Shown one piece after another: positions 1 to 7,853 of a stretch of 64,000 nt of DNA. The stretch is from HNR sp040400085 (GTDB lineage Bacteria > Actinomycetota > Actinomycetes > Actinomycetales > Microbacteriaceae), in NCBI GenBank assembly GCA_040400085.1, contig JBBAQX010000017.1, forward strand, positions 13,450 to 77,449. Direction: 5' to 3'. The notes below the pieces were generated by a model. The model worked only from the letters and a program-made list of their open reading frames with translations. It was not told where the DNA came from and did no database searches. How positions within the stretch are numbered: the first letter of the stretch is position 1; the number at the start of each line of letters is the position of its first letter. The translations under genes and the position numbers were made by a program.

Positions 1-1
1 T

Positions 2-94
2 CAGATCAGTAACGACGATGCCAGGGAACAGATCATCGCGGCATCCCTTCGTTTTGTCGGCGAGATCTCTGGTAAGGCCGCCGCGGATAAATAG
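2..94 (+). CDS. 3' end of an unidentified gene (partial)
   Basis: Thirty codons and a TAG stop of a gene that begins before the window. The visible C-terminus ends in SGKAAADK and looks like an Ala-rich amphipathic helix. Nothing in this fragment names a family. It converges on the TetR-type gene, whose stop lies 40 bases away on the other strand. The frame is open with no internal stop from base 2, which is the only support for it being coding. Confidence 0.5.
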   Translation, partial: QISNDDAREQIIAASLRFVGEISGKAAADK

Positions 95-133
95 GAGATG
101 CGCTCATGCGCTGGTCAGCGCAGGAAGTCCTGG

Positions 134-766
134 TCAGGGCAGTGAGTCGGAGATTCGCTGTGAGCCCGCGAGCCGGGCGGCCAACGCCTCGACGATGAGG
201 GTGAGCCCTAGCTCGAATGCGCGTTCGCTGCGATTATCGGGTGAGGAAGAGGTTGCGAGGAGTCTGCCGAGCGCCGAGTCGGGCGATGACGGATGCCAAG
301 CCTCGGGAGGAGCCGAGAGATCGAGTCCTGCCCCGAGTGCGAAGGCGTCGAGCGCGGCGATAATCTCAAGAGCATCCTCTCCAGCGAATCCTGCGCGGGT
401 GAGCGCTGCCGCGAGTTCCTCGTAGTAGGAGATGACCCGGGTATCGGTTGCCGTCTGCGAGACCAGCAGGGGCAAAACGTGCGGATGCGCGGCAAACATG
501 GCACGCTGGCTGCGCACGACGTACCGGACTACGTCGTCCCAATTTTGGCCGGGAGGGACCGCGATGTGGAAGTCTTCTGCGAGTTTTCCCCTGATCAATT
601 CGATGAGTTCGTCGCGCCCGGAGATGTGGTTATAGAGCGACGAGGGGTTGACCGACAAACGCTTTGCGAGCTGGTTGATGCCGAGGGGTTTGCCCTCGTC
701 GAGCATCGTGATCGCTTCGCCGGTGATGCGCTCGACGGACAGTAGTGGAACTCTGGGCCGTGACAT
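134..766 (-). CDS. TetR-family transcriptional regulator
   Basis: A 210-aa one-component repressor with an N-terminal TetR helix-turn-helix (about residues 15-60; INQLAKRLSVNPSSLYNHI covers the recognition region) and an all-helical ligand-binding C-terminal domain. The start was set at the ATG preceded by AGGAGG at 774-779; an upstream in-frame ATG at 826 has no comparable ribosome site. The gene is divergent from aguB-aguA across a 187-bp gap that contains an AAACAAA/TTTGTTT dyad. I infer that it represses the agmatine operon and perhaps itself, with agmatine or putrescine as a plausible but unproven ligand. Confidence 0.85.
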   Translation of the reverse strand: MSRPRVPLLSVERITGEAITMLDEGKPLGINQLAKRLSVNPSSLYNHISGRDELIELIRGKLAEDFHIAVPPGQNWDDVVRYVVRSQRAMFAAHPHVLPLLVSQTATDTRVISYYEELAAALTRAGFAGEDALEIIAALDAFALGAGLDLSAPPEAWHPSSPDSALGRLLATSSSPDNRSERAFELGLTLIVEALAARLAGSQRISDSLP

Positions 767-865
767 TCTGGACCTCCTAGCCTTCCACTCTATTGGGTGG
801 GATGTCGTTGCTTGCGTTCTGGGCAAAGATTCCGACTAGTGTCGGGCTGGCTCACATGCAATAAT

Positions 866-884
866 AAACAAACGCCATTTGTTT
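866..884. promoter_or_regulatory. Candidate TetR operator upstream of aguB
   Basis: A 7-bp inverted repeat (AAACAAA, 5-bp spacer CGCCA, TTTGTTT) lies in the divergent gap between the TetR gene and aguB, 70 bp before the aguB start. The size and symmetry fit a TetR dimer site. It is AT-rich in a GC-rich setting, so chance symmetry is not excluded. Confidence 0.45.
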
Positions 885-953
885 GAGGTGGTCTCGGCCA
901 CAGGCATCCGCTCTCGGACACGTGCACACCTGAAATTCCTAAGAAGGGACACC

Positions 954-1976
954 ATGACCTCAGCATTCACGCGCATCGAAGCGCTGACCCCGCCACCCTC
1001 CCTCGCCCGCGTGCACGAGGCGCGTAACGCGCCGGTCCGGGTGGCTCTCATTCAGCACGCCTGGCGGGAAAACACGAACGAGCTGGCAACGCATATCAGT
1101 GAAGGCATCGCCCAGGCGGCAGAGGCAGGAGCGCAGATCGTCTTTCTCCCCGAGCTCACCCTCTCACGCTACCCGGCAGATGCGCTACCTGAGGGAGCCG
1201 CCGATGCCATAGCCGAAGACCTCCTGGACGGGCCGACCTTTGCATTTGCCGCAGCAGCTGCGAGGGACAGCAACGTTTACGTGCACGCATCGCTCTACCA
1301 AAAGACGGGGGATGCCGATGGCCGCGGACTGAACACCGCCATCATCGTGTCCCCGGCCGGGGAACTCGTCGCGCAGACGCATAAGCTGCATATTCCCGTG
1401 ACGGCCGGCTACTACGAGGACAAGTATTTTCGTGCGGGACCGGCCGACGGCTCCGGCTTCGGAGTGCAGGGCGATAACCCCTACCCCGTGTACGAGATCG
1501 ACGGCCTCGAAGGAGCCCGCTTCGGGCTGCCAACATGCTGGGACGAGTGGTTCCCAGAAGTCGCCCGATCGTACTCGCTCGGCGGTGCCAACATCGTTGT
1601 CTATCCCACCGCTATAGGCTCAGAACCAGACCACCCAGACTTCGATACGAAGCCGCTTTGGCAGCAGGTCATCGTGGGCAACGGTATCGCGAACGCGCTG
1701 TTCATGATCGTCCCGAATCGCACGGGCGCAGAGAAAAGCCTCACAGGGGAGCCCAGCAATACCTTCTACGGGGGATCGTTCATCAGTGACCCCTACGGTC
1801 GTATCCTGGCCGAGGCACCTCGCGATGAGGAAGCCATCATCGTGGCGGATCTCGATCTCGAGCAGCGAAGCGATTGGCTAGACCTCTTCCCCTTCCTTGC
1901 CACCCGCCGGCCGGATACCTACGGAGCCCTTGGCAACCCGGTGATTACCTCGACTCGTAACGGTGCCGTATCATGA
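954..1976 (+). CDS. aguB: N-carbamoylputrescine amidase (nitrilase superfamily)
   Basis: A 340-aa carbon-nitrogen hydrolase. The Glu-Lys-Cys triad is visible: E67 in FLPELTLSRYP, K144 in THKLHIP and C195 in LPTCWDEWFPE; the CWDEWFPE context is typical of N-carbamoylputrescine amidases. The enzyme should convert N-carbamoylputrescine to putrescine, CO2 and ammonia in the cytosol. The start follows AAGAAGGGA with good spacing; an upstream in-frame ATG at 879 lies next to the putative operator and is less likely. The gene overlaps aguA by the ATGA junction, so the two are translationally coupled and make a two-step agmatine-to-putrescine route. Confidence 0.9.
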   Translation: MTSAFTRIEALTPPPSLARVHEARNAPVRVALIQHAWRENTNELATHISEGIAQAAEAGAQIVFLPELTLSRYPADALPEGAADAIAEDLLDGPTFAFAAAAARDSNVYVHASLYQKTGDADGRGLNTAIIVSPAGELVAQTHKLHIPVTAGYYEDKYFRAGPADGSGFGVQGDNPYPVYEIDGLEGARFGLPTCWDEWFPEVARSYSLGGANIVVYPTAIGSEPDHPDFDTKPLWQQVIVGNGIANALFMIVPNRTGAEKSLTGEPSNTFYGGSFISDPYGRILAEAPRDEEAIIVADLDLEQRSDWLDLFPFLATRRPDTYGALGNPVITSTRNGAVS

Positions 1977-3022
1977 GCACACCCTTCCCCGCCTGGACGA
2001 TGCCAATCGAGGGCGCACCTCACGAACGCACCTGGCTAGCCTGGCCAACCACCGGGTATACCCTTGGCGACACGGATGAAGAGGCCGAAGAAGCCCGGCA
2101 GACCTGGGCCGCGGTAGCCAACGCCGTGGCAGAGTTCGAGCCCGTCACTGTCATCGTTGATCCGCGCGACGTAGACATCGCGCCCCAGTATCTCGAACAG
2201 GGGATCTCCCTCAAGACCGCGGAACTCAACGATGCCTGGGTCCGGGATATGGGACCGACATTCGTTCTCGGCCAGCCCGATGCCGACGGCTTGCGTCGCC
2301 TCGGTGCCGTTGATTGGGTGTTCAACGGTTGGGGCGCGCAAGACTGGGCCGAGTGGGACAAAGACGAGAAGATCGGCGCGACCATCGCCGCTTGGGCAGG
2401 TGCCGACATCATCGATTCCGCCCTGGTCAACGAGGGTGGCGGGATCCACGTCGACGGCGATGGCACGGTGTTGGTGACTGAGACGGTGCAGCTCGACCCG
2501 GGCCGCAACCCGGGCAAGACAAAGGCAGATGTCGAGGCAGAGCTCTACCGCACGCTCGGCGTCTCAAAGGTGATCTGGCTTCCGCGCGGCCTCACCCGCG
2601 ACTCAGAAACCTTCGGAACGAGAGGACACGTTGATATCGTGGCCACATTCGCACGGCCGGGCGTCGTTCTTGTCCACGAGCAGCAGAACCCCGATCATCC
2701 CGACTACGAAGTGAGCCGCCAGATCATCCAGGTGCTCGATGGAGAAACGGATGTCAACGGCCGCGAACTCCAAATCGTGCGCGTCCCCGCCCCGGCGACC
2801 CTCCGCGATAGCGAGGGCTTCGTCGATTTCAGCTACATCAACCACCTGGTGGTCAACGGCGGAGTGATCGCGTGCAGCTACGACGACCCTAACGATGATC
2901 GCGCCGCGGAGATTCTGGCCGAGGCTTACCCGGGGCGCCGCGTGGTATCCGTTGACGCCCGGCCGCTATTTGCCCGAGGCGGCGGGATTCACTGCATCAC
3001 GCAACAGCAGCCGGCGGTGTAG
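1973..3022 (+). CDS. aguA: Agmatine deiminase
   Basis: A 349-aa member of the peptidyl-arginine deiminase-like guanidino-modifying family. It hydrolyses agmatine to N-carbamoylputrescine and ammonia. Family marks are TWLAWPT near the N-terminus, RDMGPTF, NEGGGIHVDGDGTVL, the GTRGHVDIVATF histidine region and the catalytic cysteine C341 in GGGIHCITQQQP at the C-terminus. Length is normal for the family. It starts within the stop codon of aguB (ATGA). A strong hairpin terminator follows about 100 bp after the stop. Confidence 0.93.
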   Translation: MSTPFPAWTMPIEGAPHERTWLAWPTTGYTLGDTDEEAEEARQTWAAVANAVAEFEPVTVIVDPRDVDIAPQYLEQGISLKTAELNDAWVRDMGPTFVLGQPDADGLRRLGAVDWVFNGWGAQDWAEWDKDEKIGATIAAWAGADIIDSALVNEGGGIHVDGDGTVLVTETVQLDPGRNPGKTKADVEAELYRTLGVSKVIWLPRGLTRDSETFGTRGHVDIVATFARPGVVLVHEQQNPDHPDYEVSRQIIQVLDGETDVNGRELQIVRVPAPATLRDSEGFVDFSYINHLVVNGGVIACSYDDPNDDRAAEILAEAYPGRRVVSVDARPLFARGGGIHCITQQQPAV

Positions 3023-3050
3023 CGGCCAGGCAAGCCAATCTCGGAATTAG

Positions 3051-3099
3051 TGGTCAAAGTTCCTGCGATTTTCATCGAAAACCACACGAACTTTGACCA
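3051..3099. repeat. 49-bp imperfect palindrome with perfect 12-bp arms
   Basis: Arms TGGTCAAAGTTC (3051-3062) and GAACTTTGACCA (3088-3099) match perfectly. The 25-base centre itself contains TTTTC-ATC-GAAAA, so the RNA could form a nested hairpin. It lies between aguA and the terminator at 3121. Its layout (an outer GC-poor arm pair plus an inner TTTTC/GAAAA hairpin) resembles the two 64-bp palindromes near 37.6 and 38.9 kb, but the arm sequences differ. Confidence 0.75.
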
Positions 3100-3120
3100 G
3101 CTGATTGCGGGTTGACGAAA

Positions 3121-3150
3121 GGCCCCGCCCAACGAACGTTGGGCGGGGCC
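3121..3150. terminator. Strong hairpin terminator between convergent genes
   Basis: GGCCCCGCCCAACG pairs with CGTTGGGCGGGGCC over 14 bp with a minimal AA loop. It is preceded by GAAA and followed by TTCTCT, so it can work in both directions. It separates aguA (+) from the aminotransferase gene (-). Confidence 0.85.
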
Positions 3151-3183
3151 TTCTCTAGTGGCTGAGGAGGGCCGGGTGCGTGC

Positions 3184-4572
3184 TTAGAGCTTGGTCCACG
3201 CCTCGGTCAGGACTCCGCGGAGGATCTGCTCGATCTCTGCGAATTCCTTGGGCCCGATGGTCAGCGGCGGGGCCAGCTGTACGACGGGGTCTCCACGGTC
3301 ATCGGCACGGCAGTAGAGGCCAGCGTCGTAGAGAGCTCCCGAGAGGAAGCCGCGGAGCAGTCGCTCTGCCTCGTCATCGTTGAAGGTCTCCTTTGTGACC
3401 TTATCCTTGACGAGCTCGATTCCGAAGAAGTATCCGTCGCCGCGAACGTCGCCCACGATGGGGAGGTCGTTGAGCTTCTCGAGCTCAGCGCGGAACAGGG
3501 GAGAGTTCTCCTTGACGTGGTCGGTGAGCTTTTCCTCCTCGAAGATGTCGAGGTTTTCCATTGCCACAGCGGTCGAGACCGGGTGCCCACCAAACGTGTA
3601 ACCGTGGTAGAACGTGGTCTCGCCCTTCGAGAAGGGCTCGTAGATGCGGTCTGAGATGATGGTCGCACCGAGGGGCGAGTATCCGCTCGTGATTCCCTTT
3701 GCGCAGGTGATCATGTCGGGAACGTAGCCGTACGCGTTGCAGGCAAAGATCTCGCCAACACGGCCGAATGCACAGATAACCTCGTCGCTCACGAGGAGCA
3801 CATCGTACTGGTCGCAGATCTCGCGCACGCGCTGGAAGTATCCGGGGGGAGGAGGGAAGCAGCCACCCGAGTTCTGAACGGGCTCAAGGAAGACGGCGGC
3901 AACCGTATCCGGCCCTTCAGCGAGGATCTGTTCCTCGATACGGTTTGCTGCCCACTGGCCGAAGTCTTCCAGGTTGTCGCCGTGCTCGGGAGCGCGGTAG
4001 AAGTTGGTGTTAGGAACGCGGAAACCACCGGGGGTTACGGGTTCGAACATCTCCTTGATAGCGGGGATACCCGTGATTGCGAGTGCGCCCTGGGGGGTGC
4101 CGTGGTAGGCAACCTGGCGAGAGATAACCTTGTGCTTGCCTGGCTTGCCCATGAGCTTCCAGTAGTACTTGGCCAGCTTGAAGGCGGTCTCGACGGCCTC
4201 TCCACCACCGGTGGAGTAGAACACCTTGTTGAGGTCGCCGGGCGCGTAGTCTGCGAGGCGGTCTGCCAGCTCGATAGCGGAAGGATGCGCGTAGGACCAC
4301 AGCGGCATGAATGCGAGCTGCTCTGCCTGAGCCGCTGCGGCCTGGGCGAGGCGCTTGCGTCCGTGTCCTGCGTTGACAACGAACAGTCCCGAGAGGCCGT
4401 CGAAGTACTTCTGGCCCTTGTTATCCCAGATGTGGTGACCGTCACCCTTAACGATGACGGGAACGCCGTTTTCGTTAGCGGATGATTGACGGGTGAAGTG
4501 CATCCAGAGATGGTCCTTCGCCTTTTTTTGCAGCGATTCGTTATCGCTGGGCTGAAGCGGATTGTATGACAT
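3184..4572 (-). CDS. Class III PLP aminotransferase, probably putrescine aminotransferase
   Basis: A 462-aa class III (omega) aminotransferase. The PLP lysine is K292 in CAKGITSGYSP; the cofactor-binding STGGGEAVETA and SDEVICAFGR segments are intact. The closest functional type I recognise is the SpuC/omega-amino acid:pyruvate group, which deaminates putrescine to 4-aminobutanal. The context supports this: agmatine-to-putrescine genes lie on one side and an aminobutyraldehyde-type dehydrogenase on the other. It starts 2 bases after the AsnC-type regulator gene, so both are probably one transcript. GABA or another diamine as substrate remains possible. Confidence 0.85.
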   Translation of the reverse strand: MSYNPLQPSDNESLQKKAKDHLWMHFTRQSSANENGVPVIVKGDGHHIWDNKGQKYFDGLSGLFVVNAGHGRKRLAQAAAAQAEQLAFMPLWSYAHPSAIELADRLADYAPGDLNKVFYSTGGGEAVETAFKLAKYYWKLMGKPGKHKVISRQVAYHGTPQGALAITGIPAIKEMFEPVTPGGFRVPNTNFYRAPEHGDNLEDFGQWAANRIEEQILAEGPDTVAAVFLEPVQNSGGCFPPPPGYFQRVREICDQYDVLLVSDEVICAFGRVGEIFACNAYGYVPDMITCAKGITSGYSPLGATIISDRIYEPFSKGETTFYHGYTFGGHPVSTAVAMENLDIFEEEKLTDHVKENSPLFRAELEKLNDLPIVGDVRGDGYFFGIELVKDKVTKETFNDDEAERLLRGFLSGALYDAGLYCRADDRGDPVVQLAPPLTIGPKEFAEIEQILRGVLTEAWTKL

Positions 4573-4574
4573 AT

Positions 4575-5042
4575 TTATCGAGTTCCCCAGTTGTAGAGTT
4601 GTTTTCTGAGTTCAAGAAAGACAAAGGTTTCGGTGGATGCGACTCCCGGCAGAAGCCGGATCTCACTGTTCAATAGATCAATAAGATGCGAGTCGCTCTC
4701 GCAGACAACCTCGATCATGATGTCGAAGGATCCGGCCGTGAGGACCAGATAATCGACTGAGGGTATCTTTGCGAGACGGTCGGCGACCTCGCGGGTGTCG
4801 CCTGCGACGCGGATGCCGATCATTGCTTGGCGATGGAACCCCAATTGCATGGGGTCTGTCACGGCAACGATTTGCATCACTCCGGCATCGGTAAGTTTCT
4901 GGACTCGCTGCCGCACTGCGGCTTCGCTCAGACCTACTGCTTTGCCAATCTCTGCGTATGAGCGCCGACCGTCTACCTGAAGCTGCTCGACGATAGCCTT
5001 GGAGGTTTCATCAAGGGTCGACGGTTTTGTCTTCGGGCTCAT
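4575..5042 (-). CDS. Lrp/AsnC-family regulator
   Basis: A 155-aa regulator with an N-terminal winged helix-turn-helix (about residues 10-60, including YAEIGKAVGLSEAAVRQRV) and a C-terminal RAM ligand-binding domain (about 75-150). It is the first gene of a two-gene unit with the aminotransferase and is divergent from the aldehyde dehydrogenase. The 121-bp gap contains two dyads (5045-5057 and 5064-5077). By analogy with other AsnC-type regulators next to aminotransferases, it probably senses a polyamine-derived or amino acid effector and controls both directions; the ligand is inferred. Confidence 0.88.
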   Translation of the reverse strand: MSPKTKPSTLDETSKAIVEQLQVDGRRSYAEIGKAVGLSEAAVRQRVQKLTDAGVMQIVAVTDPMQLGFHRQAMIGIRVAGDTREVADRLAKIPSVDYLVLTAGSFDIMIEVVCESDSHLIDLLNSEIRLLPGVASTETFVFLELRKQLYNWGTR

Positions 5043-5044
5043 AA

Positions 5045-5077
5045 TGCGATTCTCGCACTGAAATTGCCTTTTCGCAA
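5045..5077. promoter_or_regulatory. Two candidate AsnC/Lrp dyads in the divergent promoter region
   Basis: TGCGA-TTC-TCGCA (5045-5057) is a perfect 5-bp dyad just upstream of the regulator start, and TTGC-N6-GCAA (5064-5077) follows. Paired short dyads of this kind fit Lrp/AsnC octamer binding and autoregulation. Confidence 0.4.
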
Positions 5078-5163
5078 AGGAATCGGTTGAATTTGCCTCG
5101 ATCGCATGCTGATTTCCTCAGAGGACTGTGGATAAAAACCCAATTACTGCCTAGGATTGGGTC

Positions 5164-6600
5164 ATGACTCAACGCATACTTCAGAATTTTATCAATGGTG
5201 AATTTGTTTCGTCGAGTGCGAACGAAACATTCGAGGTGATCGATCCGTCAACGGAAGACGTGATCGCACTCTCGCCCGTCTCCAACGCCGAAGACGTGGA
5301 CTCAGCTTTCCGGGCAGCGGACGCGGCCTTCGACACGTGGGGTGAGACGACCCCCTCGGCTCGCCAACTCGCGCTGTTCCGGATCGCCGACGCCATGGAG
5401 GCTCGGATCGAGGAGTTCGCAGACGCAGAGTCGCTGGATACGGGTAAGCCACGAGCATCCATCATCGAAGATGAGATCAACGCTTCCATCGATCAGATCC
5501 GGTTCTTCGCTGGGGCCGCCCGCATCCTCGAAGGGCGCGCAACGGGTGAATACCTTGAGGACCACACATCCAGCATCCGCCGCGAACCCATCGGGGTGGT
5601 CGCGCAGGTCACCCCGTGGAACTACCCGCTGAACATGGCCGTGTGGAAGTTCGCGCCCGCGCTCGCCGCCGGTAACACCACCGTTCTGAAACCGTCGGAT
5701 ACGACGCCGCTGTCAACCCTGCTGCTCGCGGAGGTCGCGTCCGAGTTCCTACCCGCCGGCGTGCTCAACGTCGTGCTGGGCGACCGCACCACCGGAAACG
5801 CGATGGTTGAGCACAAAATTCCGCAGCTCGTGTCAATCACCGGTTCCGTCCGCGCCGGTATCGAGGTAGCCAAGACCGGTTCCGAGGACCTCAAGCGCCT
5901 GCACCTCGAACTGGGTGGCAAAGCCCCCGTCATCGTTTTCCCGGACGCCGACCTTGAGCAGGCCGTCGAGGGCATCACCGCCGCCGGTTTCTTCAACGCG
6001 GGGCAGGATTGCACCGCGGCGACACGCCTGCTGGTGCACGAGTCGATCCACGACGAATTCGTGGCCAAGCTCGTTGCCTACGCAGCGGCAAACGCCAAGA
6101 CGGGCGCACCGCACGAAGAGGGAGTGCTCTACGGGCCGCTCAACAACATCAACCAATTCGAGCGGGTGAGCGGGATCGTTGAGGCCCTGCCCTCGCACGC
6201 CACGGTCGAGCTGGGCGGCAAGCGCCAAGGCACAAAAGGCTACTTCTACGAAGCCACCATCATCTCGGGTCTTCACCAGACGGATGCCGTGGTCCAGAAC
6301 GAAATTTTCGGACCCGTCATCACCGTGCAATCGTTTACCGACGAGGCCCAGGCGCTGCAATTTGCGAACGACGTTGACTACGGGCTGGCCTCGTCCGTCT
6401 GGACAAAGGACCACAGCAGGGCCCAGCGTTTTGCCAAGCGCCTCGACTTCGGAGCCGTGTGGATCAACACCCACATCCCGATTACGGCCGAGATGCCGCA
6501 CGGCGGGTTCAAGCACTCGGGCTACGGCAAGGACCTCTCGATGTACGGATTCGAGGATTACACCCGGATCAAGCATGTCATGAGCTACATCGGCGGGTAA
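5164..6600 (+). CDS. Aldehyde dehydrogenase, probably gamma-aminobutyraldehyde dehydrogenase
   Basis: A 478-aa NAD(P)-dependent aldehyde dehydrogenase. N153 (TPWNYP), E249 (HLELGGKAP) and the nucleophile C283 (GQDCTAATR) are all present. The short ADAAF linkers and the C-terminal GGFKHSGYGKDLS match the PatD/aminobutyraldehyde group. It should oxidise 4-aminobutanal from the neighbouring aminotransferase to 4-aminobutyrate. It is divergent from the AsnC-type gene and ends 12 bases before prfB. Betaine-aldehyde dehydrogenase is the main alternative; the context favours the polyamine role. Confidence 0.87.
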   Translation: MTQRILQNFINGEFVSSSANETFEVIDPSTEDVIALSPVSNAEDVDSAFRAADAAFDTWGETTPSARQLALFRIADAMEARIEEFADAESLDTGKPRASIIEDEINASIDQIRFFAGAARILEGRATGEYLEDHTSSIRREPIGVVAQVTPWNYPLNMAVWKFAPALAAGNTTVLKPSDTTPLSTLLLAEVASEFLPAGVLNVVLGDRTTGNAMVEHKIPQLVSITGSVRAGIEVAKTGSEDLKRLHLELGGKAPVIVFPDADLEQAVEGITAAGFFNAGQDCTAATRLLVHESIHDEFVAKLVAYAAANAKTGAPHEEGVLYGPLNNINQFERVSGIVEALPSHATVELGGKRQGTKGYFYEATIISGLHQTDAVVQNEIFGPVITVQSFTDEAQALQFANDVDYGLASSVWTKDHSRAQRFAKRLDFGAVWINTHIPITAEMPHGGFKHSGYGKDLSMYGFEDYTRIKHVMSYIGG

Positions 6601-6612
6601 GCTAGACGGATC

Positions 6613-7725
6613 ATGCTAGATTTTGATCTTTCCGCGCAAATCGCCTCGCTGCGATCCACCTTCGCCGACATTACGGCAGTGATCGGCGTCGACCGGCTGG
6701 TGGAGGAGATCGCATCTCTCGAGGCGCAGGCCTCGGTTCCCGATCTCTGGGACGATACCGATCGCGCGCAGAAAATCACGAGTGACCTGAGTCATCGGCA
6801 GACGGAACTCAAACGCATCCGCTCCGTTGAGGGTCGACTAGACGATCTCGAGGTCCTCGTCGAACTCGCGAACGACGAGGCAGACGAGGGCTCCGCCGAC
6901 GAGGCGCGGGCCGAGCTGCAGGACATCGAGAGGGTCATCGGTGACCTCGAGGTTCAGACCCTGCTCAGCGGTGAATATGACCCGAGCGCCGCCGTCGTCA
7001 CTATCCGTTCGGGAGCTGGAGGCGTCGACGCTGCCGACTTCGCGGAGATGCTGCTGCGCATGTACCTGCGCTGGTCAGAGCAGCACGGCTATTCCGTGCG
7101 GGTGCTCGACACCAGCTACGCGGAAGAGGCCGGAATCAAGTCGGCCACGTTCGAGGTCGACACGCCCTACGCCTTCGGAAAGCTCTCGGTTGAGGCCGGT
7201 ACCCACCGGCTCGTGCGGATGAGCCCGTTCAACTCGGCAGGCAAGCGCCAGACCAGCTTCGCCGCGGTCGAGGTTGTTCCCCTGATCGAACAGGCCCAAA
7301 GCATTGAGATCCCCGAGAACGATATGCGCGTGGACGTGTTCCGATCGAGCGGCCCCGGAGGACAATCCGTGAACACGACGGACTCCGCCGTGCGGATCAC
7401 GCACTTACCCACCGGCATCGTCGTAAGCTGCCAGAACGAAAAAAGCCAGATCCAGAACCGTGCCGCGGCCTTGCGCGTACTTCAATCACGACTTCTCTTG
7501 CAGATGCGCGAAGAAGAGAACGCGAAGAAGAAAGAGCTCGCTGGAAATATCACCGCCAGCTGGGGCGACCAGATGCGCAGCTACGTGCTCGCACCGTACC
7601 AAATGGTGAAGGACCTCCGTACCGAATACGAGGTCAATAACCCTCAGTCGGTATTCGATGGTGACCTGGACGACTTCATTCAGGCGGGCATCCGTTGGCG
7701 ATCGATGAAGGCCGCAAACCTCTAG
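6613..7725 (+). CDS. prfB: Peptide chain release factor 2
   Basis: A 370-aa class I release factor. It has the UGA/UAA-recognition tripeptide SPF (204-206) and the catalytic GGQ (249-251) in SSGPGGQSVNTT. The frame is continuous from the start, so the programmed +1 frameshift used by many other bacteria to autoregulate RF2 is absent. The last nine codons, the stop and three more bases are repeated exactly about 2.8 kb downstream, just before ftsE. Confidence 0.97.
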   Translation: MLDFDLSAQIASLRSTFADITAVIGVDRLVEEIASLEAQASVPDLWDDTDRAQKITSDLSHRQTELKRIRSVEGRLDDLEVLVELANDEADEGSADEARAELQDIERVIGDLEVQTLLSGEYDPSAAVVTIRSGAGGVDAADFAEMLLRMYLRWSEQHGYSVRVLDTSYAEEAGIKSATFEVDTPYAFGKLSVEAGTHRLVRMSPFNSAGKRQTSFAAVEVVPLIEQAQSIEIPENDMRVDVFRSSGPGGQSVNTTDSAVRITHLPTGIVVSCQNEKSQIQNRAAALRVLQSRLLLQMREEENAKKKELAGNITASWGDQMRSYVLAPYQMVKDLRTEYEVNNPQSVFDGDLDDFIQAGIRWRSMKAANL

Positions 7726-7728
7726 CTT
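7696..7728. repeat. 33-bp direct repeat, left copy (prfB 3' end)
   Basis: These 33 bases cover the last nine codons of prfB (WRSMKAANL), its TAG stop and CTT. They recur without a mismatch at 10531-10563. The flanking bases differ on both sides, so the match is exactly 33 bp. The pair brackets thrC and an AI-2E transporter gene. Confidence 0.97.
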
Positions 7729-7764
7729 GTAACCGCCCTGCGTGCCCATTCGCGTTCAGGCCTC

Positions 7765-7797
7765 AGAGACTGAGACAATCTAAGAGACTGAGACAAT
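7765..7797. repeat. Two 15-bp direct repeats upstream of thrC
   Basis: AGAGACTGAGACAAT occurs at 7765-7779 and 7783-7797, an 18-bp period, 56 bp before the thrC start. It lies inside the putatively inserted segment and could be a regulator site pair or a slippage product. Confidence 0.8.
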
Positions 7798-7853
7798 AAA
7801 GCAGCTGTGAGGCACACCCTCCCGCGGGCAACGCGCGTGAATTAGGAGCAATA

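Noticed and set aside
3051..3099. The palindrome as the aguA terminator
   Set aside because: No U-tract, a long 25-base centre, and a much better terminator lies 20 bp further on.
6613..6720. Programmed frameshift in prfB
   Set aside because: The frame is continuous through the region where the shift occurs in other bacteria; no in-frame UGA near codon 25.
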